Positions 35,645 through 44,264 are shown, counted from the first letter of the stretch. The stretch is 56,308 nucleotides of DNA from Planctomycetota bacterium (GCA_016235825.1 JACRIL010000235.1:1-56308), one strand, 5' to 3'. Numbers and translations: made by a program. The notes: generated from the sequence alone by a model not told the origin.

Positions 35645-36823
35645 ATGGGAAGATTGGCGAGAATCGTTTTTGAGGTCGGCTTTTTTATCTTCATAAATGT
35701 CGGCATGCCGTCCTGCCAATTCACGAATGAACCTTTTTCAACTGAAAAGCTGATCGTCGTCGATTCCGGCAGATTATCCGGCACGATCGTAACGCCGCAC
35801 CTCGCCGCGCCGATCCAGCAGGACAAAAATCTGATCTGGTGCGGCACGTTCCAGCTTGTATGGAACGAGACCGCAAAACTGATCGACGAGGACGTCCATT
35901 TCGACCCGGAGTCGCCGATGACGGCCGAGATGAACAAAAAGCTGTTCTCCGCCGACTGCGTGGATGATGCTTCTTACGTCGCACTGGCCGGGTTCATCCG
36001 CGACGGGATTTTCGACAGGATACAAAAATCGCTCGACGAAAAATTCGGGAAAAAAGTCTCGCCACGTTATCTGCCCGACCCGAAATTAACGCCACGGCCG
36101 CAGGATATCGTCGCGTATTCGTGCCTGTTCAAGCAGTTGATGTTTCCCGCGCCGTTCGAGAAGCTCGATTCGCCGCTGGATTTCGCGGGCCGGAAGGTCG
36201 AATGCTTCGGCATGAAGGGCAACAAGAAGGACAACCAGGCCATCTGCAACCAGGTTACCGTCCTGGATTGCCAGATATTGAAGGATGAGTTTATCATCGA
36301 GATCGCGACGCAGTCGCAAGGCGACCATCTTTACCTGGGTAAGGTCGCGCCGGGCACGGACCTGCTGGAAACCGTTGAAGCCGTGCAAAAACGCATTCAG
36401 TTCACAAAGAGCCAATGGGTACAGGGCAAATCGCAGACTATGCCGACGACACTCCCCGAGTATAGCAGGACGCCTCAACCGATGGGCAAGGCCTCCGTGC
36501 TCAAAATTCCAAAAATGAACTTTGACGTTACAAAAAAATACCACAAGGATGAGCTTTTGGGACGCGGACTCGCGGTGAAAAATCCGCAGGTAGCCAAGGA
36601 CCTTCGTGTTCTGGATGCGACTCAGAACATCCGTCTGCAATTGGACGAACGAGGGATGAAATTAATGAGTGAGAGCCATATCTCTTTCGGATGCAGCGCC
36701 CCGGAATTCGCAGACTATCTGATCTTCGACAAGCCGTTCCTGGTAATGCTCCAGCGGGATGGGGCAAAGATGGCCTATTTTGTCATGTGGGTCGGCAACG
36801 CCGAACTACTGACAAAGAAATGA
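35645..36823 (+). CDS. Hypothetical exported protein, weakly serpin-like
   Basis: This 392-residue protein has a hydrophobic N-terminus (residues 8-22 then PSCQ, a possible lipobox-like cleavage site). NLIWCGTFQLVWNETAKLI near residue 60 and the C-terminal FDKPFLVMLQR...MAYFVMWVGNAELL recall the start and the last strands of serpin-fold protease inhibitors (ADHPFLF...ILFMGRV). This is a weak, by-eye resemblance. AGAGGATAG lies upstream. The neighbours give no functional hint. It could be a planctomycete-specific family. Confidence 0.55.
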   Translation: MGRLARIVFEVGFFIFINVGMPSCQFTNEPFSTEKLIVVDSGRLSGTIVTPHLAAPIQQDKNLIWCGTFQLVWNETAKLIDEDVHFDPESPMTAEMNKKLFSADCVDDASYVALAGFIRDGIFDRIQKSLDEKFGKKVSPRYLPDPKLTPRPQDIVAYSCLFKQLMFPAPFEKLDSPLDFAGRKVECFGMKGNKKDNQAICNQVTVLDCQILKDEFIIEIATQSQGDHLYLGKVAPGTDLLETVEAVQKRIQFTKSQWVQGKSQTMPTTLPEYSRTPQPMGKASVLKIPKMNFDVTKKYHKDELLGRGLAVKNPQVAKDLRVLDATQNIRLQLDERGMKLMSESHISFGCSAPEFADYLIFDKPFLVMLQRDGAKMAYFVMWVGNAELLTKK

Positions 36824-36897
36824 TGTGAAGCGGTTCCGGATCGGCGGCATCCCCCAATCTTCACTGCGTGTCGCTTGTGGGTACAATCGGTCGAGAA

Positions 36898-37140
36898 TTA
36901 TATATCCAGGAGACGCAACAATTCATCTCTTGTAAGATTGTGATGCGCAGCGATGTTCCTGAGAATTACGTTGAGCGTTCCCAATTTCAACGGACTGTGC
37001 TGTGGAATGGTTTCATGATGTTCCCCGTTCTTGAGCGTACGTATACGGATGTGCGAACCTGTCTGGCGAACTGGAGAATAACCGAGCTTGCCCAGGGATT
37101 TGATAAGCCGATCGGCATCGAGGTCGCGTGGCAGTCGCAT
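36898..37140 (-). CDS. hicA: HicA-family mRNA interferase toxin
   Basis: This 80-residue protein has the HicA dsRBD-like layout: RLIKSLGKLGYSPVRQTGSHIRIR, with the catalytic His30 in GSH, then HHETIPQHSPLKLGTLNVILR. The family cleaves mRNA. The ATG at 37140 begins one base after the stop of the upstream antitoxin gene, so the longer upstream ORF start is rejected. Confidence 0.85.
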   Translation of the reverse strand: MRLPRDLDADRLIKSLGKLGYSPVRQTGSHIRIRTLKNGEHHETIPQHSPLKLGTLNVILRNIAAHHNLTRDELLRLLDI

Positions 37141-37141
37141 G

Positions 37142-37357
37142 TCAGGGGCAGTTGAGGGTTTCTTCGTGAATAAAATGGAGGTGCACCACCGTCGGCCTTT
37201 CGCGCTGGCCGTCGAAGTGGCAGCGGACGGCATCGATGACCATAGACCTGAGTTCATCCAGGGTGTCGGCCTGGGTTACAATCCCATGCCCTACGGCGTG
37301 CGCGACAAATCCTCCGTCTACCGGGTCTTCTTCTACCTGAAAAACAATCTCTCGCAT
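37142..37357 (-). CDS. hicB: HicB-family antitoxin
   Basis: This 71-residue protein has the partially degraded RNase-H-like HicB fold (FQVEEDPVDGGFVAHAVGHGIVTQADTLDELRSMVIDAV). It lacks an obvious C-terminal DNA-binding domain, as in short HicBs. It precedes hicA by one base, the antitoxin-first order. It would neutralise HicA and may repress the pair. Confidence 0.82.
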   Translation of the reverse strand: MREIVFQVEEDPVDGGFVAHAVGHGIVTQADTLDELRSMVIDAVRCHFDGQRERPTVVHLHFIHEETLNCP

Positions 37358-37452
37358 GTCAAATGACTCCTTGGAACTCTGAATGGATAATACCTGCCAA
37401 GCATGAAAAATTCAACGCTTATATCACGCGCTACGCTGTCCTCCAATTTGGC

Positions 37453-38496
37453 TTACATCCTTACCGGCCGGCTCTTTTTATCGGACACGAAACAGGCGTC
37501 GAGGATTTTCTGGATGGCCGCGCCTCTCGCGAAGTCCGGCTGATCGTTTTTGCCTGTCCTGATGCTCGTGATGAACCGCTGGTACATGTTGGGCGTCTTG
37601 CCGGTGCTGACGCGCTTCCACGTGTTTGTGTGCACGTCCTTGCCGAGGCAGACGTCCAGGGCGCCCCAGTCCTTGTCCAGATCGACTATGATCGCGCCTT
37701 TGTCGCCGTAGATTCTCAGGCGCAGCGAATTGGGCTGGCCTGTGGCCCAGCGGGTGGTGTGAATCGTGCCGATGGCCCCGCCGGCGAACTCGACGGTGAG
37801 AACAGCCGAATCGTTGGCGTCGAGTCTGTATTCGCCCAGCCGGTTGCCCGGAACCTTCGGGAAGGTCTTGAGCCTGCAATTGACGGTCTTTACGTCGCCG
37901 ACCGGGTAGGTGGCGAAATCGACGATATGCACGCCGATGTCGCCCAGCACGCCCTTCGAACCGTGCGCTTTTGACAGCCGCCACAGCCAGCCGGGCCCCG
38001 TCTTCCAGTCGCCCCAGTGGCGCCCCACGAGCCAGCCCTGCAGGTAGCTCGCCTCCACGTGCATCACACGGCCGATCTCGCCCGCCGCGACCATCTTGTG
38101 GGCCTTGTGGATAGCCGATGAATTGCGGTATGAAAAATTGACCATATTGATCACGCCCTTGCGTCTGGCGGCGTCGGCCATCTTTCGGGCGTCGGCGTAA
38201 TTGACGGCCAGCGGCTTTTCGCACAACACGTGCCGGCCGGCGGCGATGGCCTTGAGCGAGAGCGAGGCGTGAAAGGCGTCGGGCGTTACGTTGCTGACCG
38301 CGTCGCAGTCCGTCTCGGCCAGAAGTTTGCCGAAGTCGCCGTAGACCGCCGGAATTCCGTGTTTGGCGGCGAAATCCTCGGCCTGCTTGCGGACAACGTC
38401 GCAGGCGGCGACGAGTTGGCAGCCCTTGATCTTCTTGAATTCATTGGCATGCGCGTTGGCCATGCCGCCGGTTCCGACTATGGCTATCTTTATCAT
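37453..38496 (-). CDS. Gfo/Idh/MocA-family oxidoreductase
   Basis: This 347-residue NAD(P)-dependent oxidoreductase has the Rossmann start IAIVGTGGMANAHANEF, the conserved CEKPLAVN (catalytic Lys region) and GDIGVHIVDFATYPVG with the active-site His. The ATG at 38496 with the upstream AAAGGAA is chosen over the longer ORF, which runs antisense into the ThuA gene. It lies 35 bases after a ThuA-domain gene on the same strand. Such pairs are common in planctomycete carbohydrate catabolism, where they act on sugars, inositols or keto-glycosides. Confidence 0.9.
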   Translation of the reverse strand: MIKIAIVGTGGMANAHANEFKKIKGCQLVAACDVVRKQAEDFAAKHGIPAVYGDFGKLLAETDCDAVSNVTPDAFHASLSLKAIAAGRHVLCEKPLAVNYADARKMADAARRKGVINMVNFSYRNSSAIHKAHKMVAAGEIGRVMHVEASYLQGWLVGRHWGDWKTGPGWLWRLSKAHGSKGVLGDIGVHIVDFATYPVGDVKTVNCRLKTFPKVPGNRLGEYRLDANDSAVLTVEFAGGAIGTIHTTRWATGQPNSLRLRIYGDKGAIIVDLDKDWGALDVCLGKDVHTNTWKRVSTGKTPNMYQRFITSIRTGKNDQPDFARGAAIQKILDACFVSDKKSRPVRM

Positions 38497-38531
38497 GTTC
38501 TTTCCTTTCGGGCCTGCCGCTGCGGTTGAAC

Positions 38532-39278
38532 TCAGGATTTCCGCTTTGACCTGATGGTCTCCAGCGGTTTGGTGTTGGGGCAACTGTCCGACGGCATGTT
38601 GACCAGCGGCGCCGCCCAGCGAACCGCGTTGGCGATCACGCGGATGATCTGCGGGTTCTCGTAGATCGGATATGTTTCGTGGCCGGGGCTGAAGTAGAAA
38701 ATCCGGCCGTGCCCTCTCCGCCAGCAGCAGCCGCTGCGGAAGATGTCGCCGCCCTCGAACCATGAGATGAAGACCTGCTCGTCGGGCTGCGGGATGTCGA
38801 ACCGCTCGCCGTACATCTCGTGGTTGGGCAGCTCGATATATTCGCCGATCCCCTGCGCGATGGGGTGGCCCGGCTCGATGGTCCAGAGCCGCTCCTTCTC
38901 GTCGGCCTCGCGCCACTTGAGGGCGCAGCTTGTCCCCATCAGCGCCCGGAAAATCTTGGAGAAGTGGCCCGAGTGCAGGACGATCAGCCCCATGCCGTCC
39001 AGCACCCGTTTTTTGACCCTGGCGACGATCTCATCGCCGACTTCCTTGTGGGCCATATGTCCCCACCAGGTGAGCACGTCGGTTTTCGCCAGGACCTTTT
39101 CGGCCAGGCCGTGCTCGGGTTCGTCGAGCGTGGCGGTGCGGATATCGAACTGGCCGGCCTTGGCGAGATTTTTGGCCAGAGTGGCGTGCAGGCCGTCGGG
39201 ATAGACCTTCTTCACCGAGTCGTGAACCTTCTCGTGCCTGAATTCGTTCCAGATCGTCAGTCTGATCCTGTCTGTCAT
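38532..39278 (-). CDS. ThuA-like (trehalose-utilisation) domain protein
   Basis: This 248-residue class I glutamine-amidotransferase-like protein has [31 protein letters not shown], and [18 protein letters not shown] near the end, all ThuA-family segments. The ATG at 39278 has AAGGAG upstream, which decides the start. ThuA relatives take part in keto-disaccharide metabolism. Translation is followed closely by the Gfo/Idh oxidoreductase. Confidence 0.87.
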   Translation of the reverse strand: MTDRIRLTIWNEFRHEKVHDSVKKVYPDGLHATLAKNLAKAGQFDIRTATLDEPEHGLAEKVLAKTDVLTWWGHMAHKEVGDEIVARVKKRVLDGMGLIVLHSGHFSKIFRALMGTSCALKWREADEKERLWTIEPGHPIAQGIGEYIELPNHEMYGERFDIPQPDEQVFISWFEGGDIFRSGCCWRRGHGRIFYFSPGHETYPIYENPQIIRVIANAVRWAAPLVNMPSDSCPNTKPLETIRSKRKS

Positions 39279-39436
39279 CTGCGTGCTCCTTGTAATGGTT
39301 TGAACATGGCTTGATTGCGAGCCTTTGCCCGGAGGATACGCCGCGTCCTGCCGGGGGGAATTGATTATCCTGATACTTCGTCCCGCCGGCGTTGTCAATA
39401 GGCCGCAAGCAGGTTCCGGGAAAATGCACGAAACAT

Positions 39437-39475
39437 TTGCCTGAAGATAAAAAAACGTTTATGAATATCAGGCAA
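39437..39475. promoter_or_regulatory. Inverted repeat between divergent genes
   Basis: TTGCCTGA (39437-39444) and TCAGGCAA (39468-39475) form an 8-base inverted repeat with a 23-base AT-rich centre. It lies between the divergent ThuA and sulfatase genes and is a possible operator shared by both. Confidence 0.3.
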
Positions 39476-39550
39476 CCCGGCAGGGCGCCGGACGGAAACG
39501 AGACAGTTTTGTGAACCGGCCGCGGCCCGGAATTGGCAAAGGAACAGGCT

Positions 39551-41011
39551 TTGACTGAACGAAGGCTGAATCTGATCATACTGACCAGCGACGAGCTTCG
39601 AGCCGACTGCGTGGGGTTCAACGGCAACGCTGACATCAAAACGCCGAATCTCGACGACTTTGCCGGGCGGAACGTGGTTTTTTCGCGGCATTTCGCCGTT
39701 CACGGGAAATGCGTCCCCTCGCGGATATCGATGGTAACCGGGCGGTATCCGCACACCGAAGGCTTCCGGACGATCAATCAGCACCTTCCTGGCGACCATC
39801 CGGACCTGCTGATGGCGCTCAAGCGCCAGGGCTACGAGTCGGCCGTCTTCGGGCATAACCACGTCTGGGAAAATTTCTGGGGCGAGAACAAAAAATCGGG
39901 CGGCTGCGTCGATTACCACTCGTACACCGAGGGTTATTTCGCGTCTATGATCGAGCGGCAGTGGCCCGTCCGGCAGCCGGCGGCGTCCGACCGCAAGCCG
40001 ATGGAACTGTCGAAACTCGGCTTCCACTACTCCGGCAGGATCGAAAAGCCGCTGGGCGGCTTCTGCGACGATAACCGGGTCGAGCAGGCCATTCATTATC
40101 TGCGGCAGGTTCGCGACCGGTCGCGGCCTTTCTATCTGCACGTGAACATCTCGGCGCCTCACCCCGGTTACCAGGTTGAGGAACCTTATTTTTCGATGTA
40201 CGACCGCGATGCGATCCGCGCCTGGCCCCACGACCTGCCCCGCAACGCACCGATTGCCATGCGGAAGATGCGGGAGGTCCGCACCGGCCTGGAAATTCCC
40301 CCGGATGCGTTCCGTGAGGTGCAGGCCGTCTATTACGGCATGGTTACGAAGGTCGATTTTCTTCTGGGCCGGCTGCTGGATGAAATTCGCGCCCAGGGCC
40401 TGCTGGATGATACCGTCGTCGTCTTCACGACCGACCACGGCGACTTTGCCGGCCAGTACGGGCTGGTCGAAAAGTGGGACACCTGCATGGCCGACTGCAT
40501 CCTCCGCACACCGCTGATCCTTCATGCGCCGCGCCTGGGCGGCGGCAAAAAAATCGACAGCCTGACCGAACACGTGGACATCTGCCCGACCCTGCTTGAG
40601 CTTCTGAACGTAAAGCCCGACTGGGGCATTCACGGCCGCTCGCTCCTGCCGACCGTCGCCGGCTCGCCGGGCAAGGATGCCGTCTTCGCCGACGGCGGGC
40701 ATGAGGATGAAATGTTCGGGCGATTCAATTTCAGGCCCGGCAGAGAACTGGACGGCAAGCAGGTTACGTACCGCGACTGCCCCGAATCGATGGCCCGCGT
40801 CAAGATGGTCCGCACGGACACGCACAAGCTGGCCATCCGGCTGGCCGGCGGGAACGAGCTTTACGACCTGCGGGCGGACCCCTGGGAAATGGACAACCGC
40901 TGGGGCGATCCGTCTCTGAACGCCGTGCTGGTCGACCTCCAGCAGAAGATGATCGACTGGTGCATCCGCACCGACACCGACCGGCCTTTTCAGAAGGACG
41001 TGGGGGCGTAG
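39551..41011 (+). CDS. Formylglycine-dependent sulfatase
   Basis: The protein is about 486 residues with no signal peptide. The TTG at 39551 follows AAAGGAA; an in-frame TTG at 39533 is the alternative. The sulfatase signature C-V-P-S-R (Cys54, the formylglycine site) is followed by TGRYPHTEG, and the metal-binding residues lie in LTSDELRAD and FTTDHGDFAGQYG. The family hydrolyses sulfate esters (polysaccharide sulfates, choline sulfate) or phosphonates. Absence of an export signal suggests a cytoplasmic substrate or a misjudged start. Together with ThuA and Gfo/Idh it suggests sulfated glycan use. Confidence 0.88.
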   Translation: MTERRLNLIILTSDELRADCVGFNGNADIKTPNLDDFAGRNVVFSRHFAVHGKCVPSRISMVTGRYPHTEGFRTINQHLPGDHPDLLMALKRQGYESAVFGHNHVWENFWGENKKSGGCVDYHSYTEGYFASMIERQWPVRQPAASDRKPMELSKLGFHYSGRIEKPLGGFCDDNRVEQAIHYLRQVRDRSRPFYLHVNISAPHPGYQVEEPYFSMYDRDAIRAWPHDLPRNAPIAMRKMREVRTGLEIPPDAFREVQAVYYGMVTKVDFLLGRLLDEIRAQGLLDDTVVVFTTDHGDFAGQYGLVEKWDTCMADCILRTPLILHAPRLGGGKKIDSLTEHVDICPTLLELLNVKPDWGIHGRSLLPTVAGSPGKDAVFADGGHEDEMFGRFNFRPGRELDGKQVTYRDCPESMARVKMVRTDTHKLAIRLAGGNELYDLRADPWEMDNRWGDPSLNAVLVDLQQKMIDWCIRTDTDRPFQKDVGA

Positions 41012-41018
41012 CAGTCCA

Positions 41019-41136
41019 GTGGCACGGGCATCTTGCCCGTGTGTTCCACGACCGGCTCGGTCGTGGCGGTTGCCGTTTTTTATGGAATCCAGGGGCGAGA
41101 CGCCCCTGGGACGCACGGCCGGGACGGCCGTGCCAC
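41019..41136 (-). repeat. Family A full element, copy 4
   Basis: This 118-bp copy is in the opposite orientation to those at 12.7-13.0 kb: GTGGCACGGGCATCTTGCCC ... GGGACGGCCGTGCCAC with an inner GGGGCGAGACGCCCC. It starts seven bases after the sulfatase stop and lies 45 bases before folP. Confidence 0.85.
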
Positions 41137-41181
41137 AAAAAAACTTTTTCAGCAAGTTGTCGGAGGGATATAATCGCGGAT

Positions 41182-42021
41182 ATGCCGACGACGATTGACG
41201 AAATAATGGAGTCGCATCAGACCGGCCGGCCGATTGTGGCCGGCATCCTGAACGTAACGCCCGACAGTTTTTCCGACGGCGGCAAATTTCTCGATCCGTC
41301 GGCGGCGATCTCCCACGCCCGGCGGATGATAGACGAAGGTGCCGACGTAATCGACGTGGGAGCCGAATCCACACGCCCCGGCAGCGACAGGGTCGATCAG
41401 GCCCAGCAGATTCTGCGGCTCCAGACGGTTCTGCCGGCGGTGGTTGCGATGGGCGCGCCGGTCAGCATCGACACGACCATCGCGCGGGTGGCTGAGATGG
41501 CGATAAAACACGGCGCGGCGATCATCAACGACGTCTCGGCCGGACGGGATGATGCCGACATGTTTGCGCTCGCCGCCGCCAGTCACGTGCCTATCGTGCT
41601 GATGCACATGCTGGGGCAGCCAAGGACCATGCAACAGGACCCGCAATACGCCGACGTGGCGGCGGAGGTCCGCGAGTTTCTCGTGGAGCGGATAGCGGCG
41701 GCAACGGCCGTCGGCGTCGAGGCCGAGAACATCATCGTCGATCCGGGAATCGGGTTCGGCAAGAAACTCCAGCACAACCTGGCTTTGCTGACCGGGATCG
41801 GGAAACTGGCCGAGTTGGGCTGCCCAGTGATGATCGGCGCGTCGCGCAAGCGGTTCATCGGCGAACTGACCGGCCAGGACTCGCCCGCCGATCGGCTGGG
41901 CGGGACCATCGCCGCATGCCTGGAGGCATATCGCAACGGCGCAACCATCTTCCGCGTCCATGACGTCGCACAGGTCCGGGCGGCCTTAGCCGTCGCCGCC
42001 GCCGCGAAAAAAACGCAATAA
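41182..42021 (+). CDS. folP: Dihydropteroate synthase
   Basis: This 279-residue TIM-barrel enzyme has all DHPS motifs: GILNVTPDSFSDGG, VDVGAESTRPGS, SIDTT, INDVSAG, DPGIGFGKK and GASRKRFIGEL. It joins 6-hydroxymethyl-dihydropterin diphosphate to p-aminobenzoate in folate synthesis and is the sulfonamide target. The ATG at 41182 gives the usual family length; the reading frame runs upstream through the family A repeat, which is not coding. No other folate genes are adjacent. Confidence 0.93.
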   Translation: MPTTIDEIMESHQTGRPIVAGILNVTPDSFSDGGKFLDPSAAISHARRMIDEGADVIDVGAESTRPGSDRVDQAQQILRLQTVLPAVVAMGAPVSIDTTIARVAEMAIKHGAAIINDVSAGRDDADMFALAAASHVPIVLMHMLGQPRTMQQDPQYADVAAEVREFLVERIAAATAVGVEAENIIVDPGIGFGKKLQHNLALLTGIGKLAELGCPVMIGASRKRFIGELTGQDSPADRLGGTIAACLEAYRNGATIFRVHDVAQVRAALAVAAAAKKTQ

Positions 42022-42050
42022 GATTGGACGTGATGGGCTATAGATGTGCC

Positions 42051-42063
42051 GCTCCTACGGAGC
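42051..42063. repeat. REP-like palindrome GCTCCTACGGAGC, copy 1
   Basis: A perfect 13-base palindrome within GTGCCGCTCCTACGGAGCAT, on the 3' side of the transposase gene. Identical cores lie at 42678-42690 and 42728-42740 on its other side. Confidence 0.75.
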
Positions 42064-42148
42064 ATAAACATCCTGCAAATCGTGAGTTCCGGCGATTTTT
42101 GCAGAAAACCAACATATCAGCGACATTTCCAAACGCCGTAGGCGTGAC

Positions 42149-42724
42149 ATGTTTATAGTCTCGAAGCTCTTTTAAGGACCAAGCCCCGTCGGGGCGGCAC
42201 ATTTCACTCGACAGGCTTGAAAATGTAGCGTTCATTATAAGCGATATTGAACTTCTTAAGGAACTCAAGGTATTCCTCCTGGAATCCCCTCTTGGTATGG
42301 TGTTTTTCCTGGTTTTGTATGTATCGAATCACACTGCTCAATTGGGAGTGAGAATAAGAAAATGCACCGAAACCCTCCTGCCACGCGAATCGCCCCGTTA
42401 CCCACCGGCTATCGTTGATGTGATTTGTCGAACCGGTTTTGATCTCCCGCACCAGATCGGATAGGGCGATACTCGGCTTGAGGCCGATCAGAATATGGGT
42501 ATGATCGGGCATGCAATGAATAGCCAGGAGTTTCTGTCCGTGGTTGGCAATGATTCCGGCAATGTATTTCTGAAGCTCCTCTTTCCGTTCGGGAAGAATC
42601 AGGTTCACACGTCCCTGCACGGCGAAAACCACCTGGAGGTAGATTTGTGTGTAGGTGTTGGCCATGGATTTCATGCCGCTCCTACGGAGCTTGCTTCAAG
42701 TTGTGGATCATTAACTATAAACAT
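42149..42724 (-). mobile_element. IS200-like/REP-associated element
   Basis: The transposase gene is bracketed by ATGTTTATAGT (42149-42159) and its complement ACTATAAACAT (42714-42724). A further direct copy, ATGTTTATAGTCT, is at 42836-42848. GCTCCTACGGAGC palindromes lie around both sides. The true cleavage ends cannot be fixed from this sequence alone. Confidence 0.5.
42204..42665 (-). CDS. tnpA: IS200/REP-associated Y1 transposase
   Basis: This 153-residue HUH single-strand transposase has His55-Thr-His57 in PDHTHILIG, catalytic Tyr115 in RYIQNQEKHH, and the typical ending EEYLEFLKKFNIAYNERY. The ATG at 42665 gives the common family start MANTYTQIYLQVVFAV. It is intact in length. Unlike IS605 there is no tnpB. 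It lies among short palindromes, as do RAYT enzymes that mobilise REP sequences. Confidence 0.88.
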   Translation of the reverse strand: MANTYTQIYLQVVFAVQGRVNLILPERKEELQKYIAGIIANHGQKLLAIHCMPDHTHILIGLKPSIALSDLVREIKTGSTNHINDSRWVTGRFAWQEGFGAFSYSHSQLSSVIRYIQNQEKHHTKRGFQEEYLEFLKKFNIAYNERYIFKPVE

Positions 42725-42740
42725 TATGCTCCTACGGAGC
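42678..42740. repeat. REP-like palindromes, copies 2 and 3
   Basis: GCTCCTACGGAGC occurs at 42678-42690 and again at 42728-42740, just upstream of the transposase start. The spacing and flanks differ, but the cores are identical to the copy at 42051. Confidence 0.75.
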
Positions 42741-42918
42741 ATGAACGTCCCGCAATCGCTCAAGGCCAAGTGCCGCACTGGAGATATGTATAACCTTCAG
42801 CATCTCATAAAACAAGATAGCCACGTTAGAACGATATGTTTATAGTCTGAGGCTGTTGAGGTATTTTAACTTTCGGCAGTGCCGATTCTTTCAATGCGGC
42901 ATACTCAACTTTTAAACT

Positions 42919-43083
42919 ATGGAAGATATTAAACTTCATCGCGTTGAACAATGGCACGAGCGATATGTTGACGGTTTCCGCGACGCCGACAAGCCGGATA
43001 TCTTCGGTGTCGTGGACGACATTCTTTCCAACAAGCGGTACGGCGATTTTCCGGAACTGCTCCTGAACGTCCGGCTTGCGTGA
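42919..43083 (+). CDS. Short hypothetical ORF
   Basis: A 54-codon ORF (starting MEDIKLHRVEQWHERY, acidic/basic mixed, no hydrophobic helix) lies between the transposase region and the structured RNA. Codon use is ordinary for this genome, but no ribosome site precedes the ATG. It may be a remnant of a longer gene or a real small protein. Confidence 0.3.
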   Translation: MEDIKLHRVEQWHERYVDGFRDADKPDIFGVVDDILSNKRYGDFPELLLNVRLA

Positions 43084-43227
43084 ATTTTCCCACAGTCGGT
43101 TTTCAACTGTCGCGCCAGACCAAACTGTCCAGTCGGATTTTGCCGAAATCGTCCGCCGGTTACCGCCTGCCGGACAAGGACTTATGATTGCATGGATTTT
43201 ATCCGCTTTGTCCGGCGTTTTTGGGGA

Positions 43228-43233
43228 TATAAT
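43228..43233 (+). promoter_or_regulatory. -10 box of the structured RNA
   Basis: A perfect TATAAT is followed by a predicted start near 43240. TTGTCC at 43208-43213 is only 14 bases away, so the -35 is unclear. The next 250 bases contain three strong hairpins. Confidence 0.4.
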
Positions 43234-43239
43234 AAAGTG

Positions 43240-43495
43240 TTAAAAACAGGCCCGACTCGCGGCAAGCTGTGCTTTCTCCGCCGGGCGCAGAAGCGCCCGT
43301 AAGTCGCGACCGTGCACCGGACCTCTCAGACAGGCAAAGACGCGTTCGAGGGAGTGGCGTGTGTCCCAGCATGCGCCCGGATGTTTCCGAGGAGCCTTGT
43401 CTGTCGGCAGAGGGGGCCGGAAGTCGGAGCCTGAGGTTGCAAGCTGGTCCGTTGGCAGGGCGAAATGGAAAGCCCAGCCAACGGACCATGTTTTT
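43240..43495 (+). ncRNA. Candidate structured RNA upstream of def
   Basis: Three hairpins follow the TATAAT. The first is a perfect 7-bp stem with AGAA loop (43282-43299). The second is a long stem pairing 43317-43338 with 43396-43420 (CCGG/CCGG, CCTCT/AGAGG, AGACAGGC/GTCTGTC) around a branched top. The third is a terminator-like hairpin pairing TGGTCCGTTGGC (43445-43456) with 43477-43488, then TGTTTTT. No convincing ORF covers it. It does not show the signatures of RNase P, tmRNA or SRP RNA. It may be a 6S-like RNA, a new class, or a long def leader with an attenuator. Confidence 0.5.
43445..43495 (+). terminator. Intrinsic terminator of the candidate RNA
   Basis: A perfect 12-bp stem plus a 4-bp GGGC/GCCC extension (one A-A mismatch) has a 10-base loop and is followed by TGTTTTT. 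It lies 67 bases before def. Confidence 0.6.
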
Positions 43496-43561
43496 GCGCC
43501 GAATTTCCGATGGTTCAGCGGATGCTTGAGAGGCCGACTCTCGCGTGCTATTATGTAAAGG

Positions 43562-44113
43562 ATGACAAGCACTGAGAAAATCCATTCCGCCGATCCGGCG
43601 GGGCTGAAGATACTGAAGTATCCCCACCCGCTGCTGGCGGAGGTCTGCACGCCTGTCGAAGAGCATCAGGATTCCGCCCTCGCATCGCTGGCCCGGCGGA
43701 TGATGGAGTTGATGGCCCAAGCCAAGGGCGTCGGCCTTGCCGCCCCGCAGGTCGGCGTAACCGTGCGGATGTTCATCGCCAATCCGACCGGCCAGGAGGC
43801 CGATTTCCGCGTCTATGTCAATCCGAAGATAGTCGCCGCCGAGGATCCAGTCGAAGGCGAGGAAGGATGCCTGAGCTTTCCGGGCATTTATTGCAAGATC
43901 AAGCGGTTCAACGTGGCGACCATCGAGGCGACGGACCTGGCCGGCCAGGTCTTCCGGCAGGAAGGCCGGGATATTCTGGCCCGGGTATTCCAGCACGAAC
44001 TGGACCACCTCGACGGGCGGCTGTTGACTGATCGAATGGGCGCCCTGGCCAAGCTGGCGCATCGCAGGTCGCTGAAGGAACTTCAGTTGCAATACTCCGG
44101 CGAATTGTCTTGA
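43562..44113 (+). CDS. def: Peptide deformylase
   Basis: This 183-residue metalloenzyme has all three deformylase motifs: GVGLAAPQ (56-63), EGCLSFPG with metal ligand Cys103, and QHELDHLDG with ligands His145/His149 and catalytic Glu146. It removes formyl groups from nascent N-termini. There is only AAAGG directly against the ATG, so the ribosome site is poor. It is followed by its own terminator and then rpmF. Confidence 0.93.
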   Translation: MTSTEKIHSADPAGLKILKYPHPLLAEVCTPVEEHQDSALASLARRMMELMAQAKGVGLAAPQVGVTVRMFIANPTGQEADFRVYVNPKIVAAEDPVEGEEGCLSFPGIYCKIKRFNVATIEATDLAGQVFRQEGRDILARVFQHELDHLDGRLLTDRMGALAKLAHRRSLKELQLQYSGELS

Positions 44114-44148
44114 CAACTCATTGGCGGATATATACTTTCCCGAAGCTC

Positions 44149-44175
44149 GGCAGGGGTTGACCCTGCCGGTTTTTT
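44149..44175 (+). terminator. Intrinsic terminator after def
   Basis: The stem GGCAGGG/CCCTGCC with loop GTTGA is followed by GGTTTTTT, 36 bases after the def stop. Confidence 0.8.
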
Positions 44176-44264
44176 ATTATCGCCGCCTTTTCGCGCACGA
44201 TGGCTCGGTTTATCAACAGCCTCGGCGCGGGCGTGCGGCCAATGGACAGCAGGAAAGACGAACC

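Noticed and set aside
42495..42845. 116-codon plus-strand ORF
   Set aside because: It is antisense to the transposase and runs into REP-like palindromes.
43240..43650. 136-codon minus-strand ORF over the structured RNA
   Set aside because: There is no ribosome site or recognisable protein; it overlaps def antisense and crosses strong hairpins.
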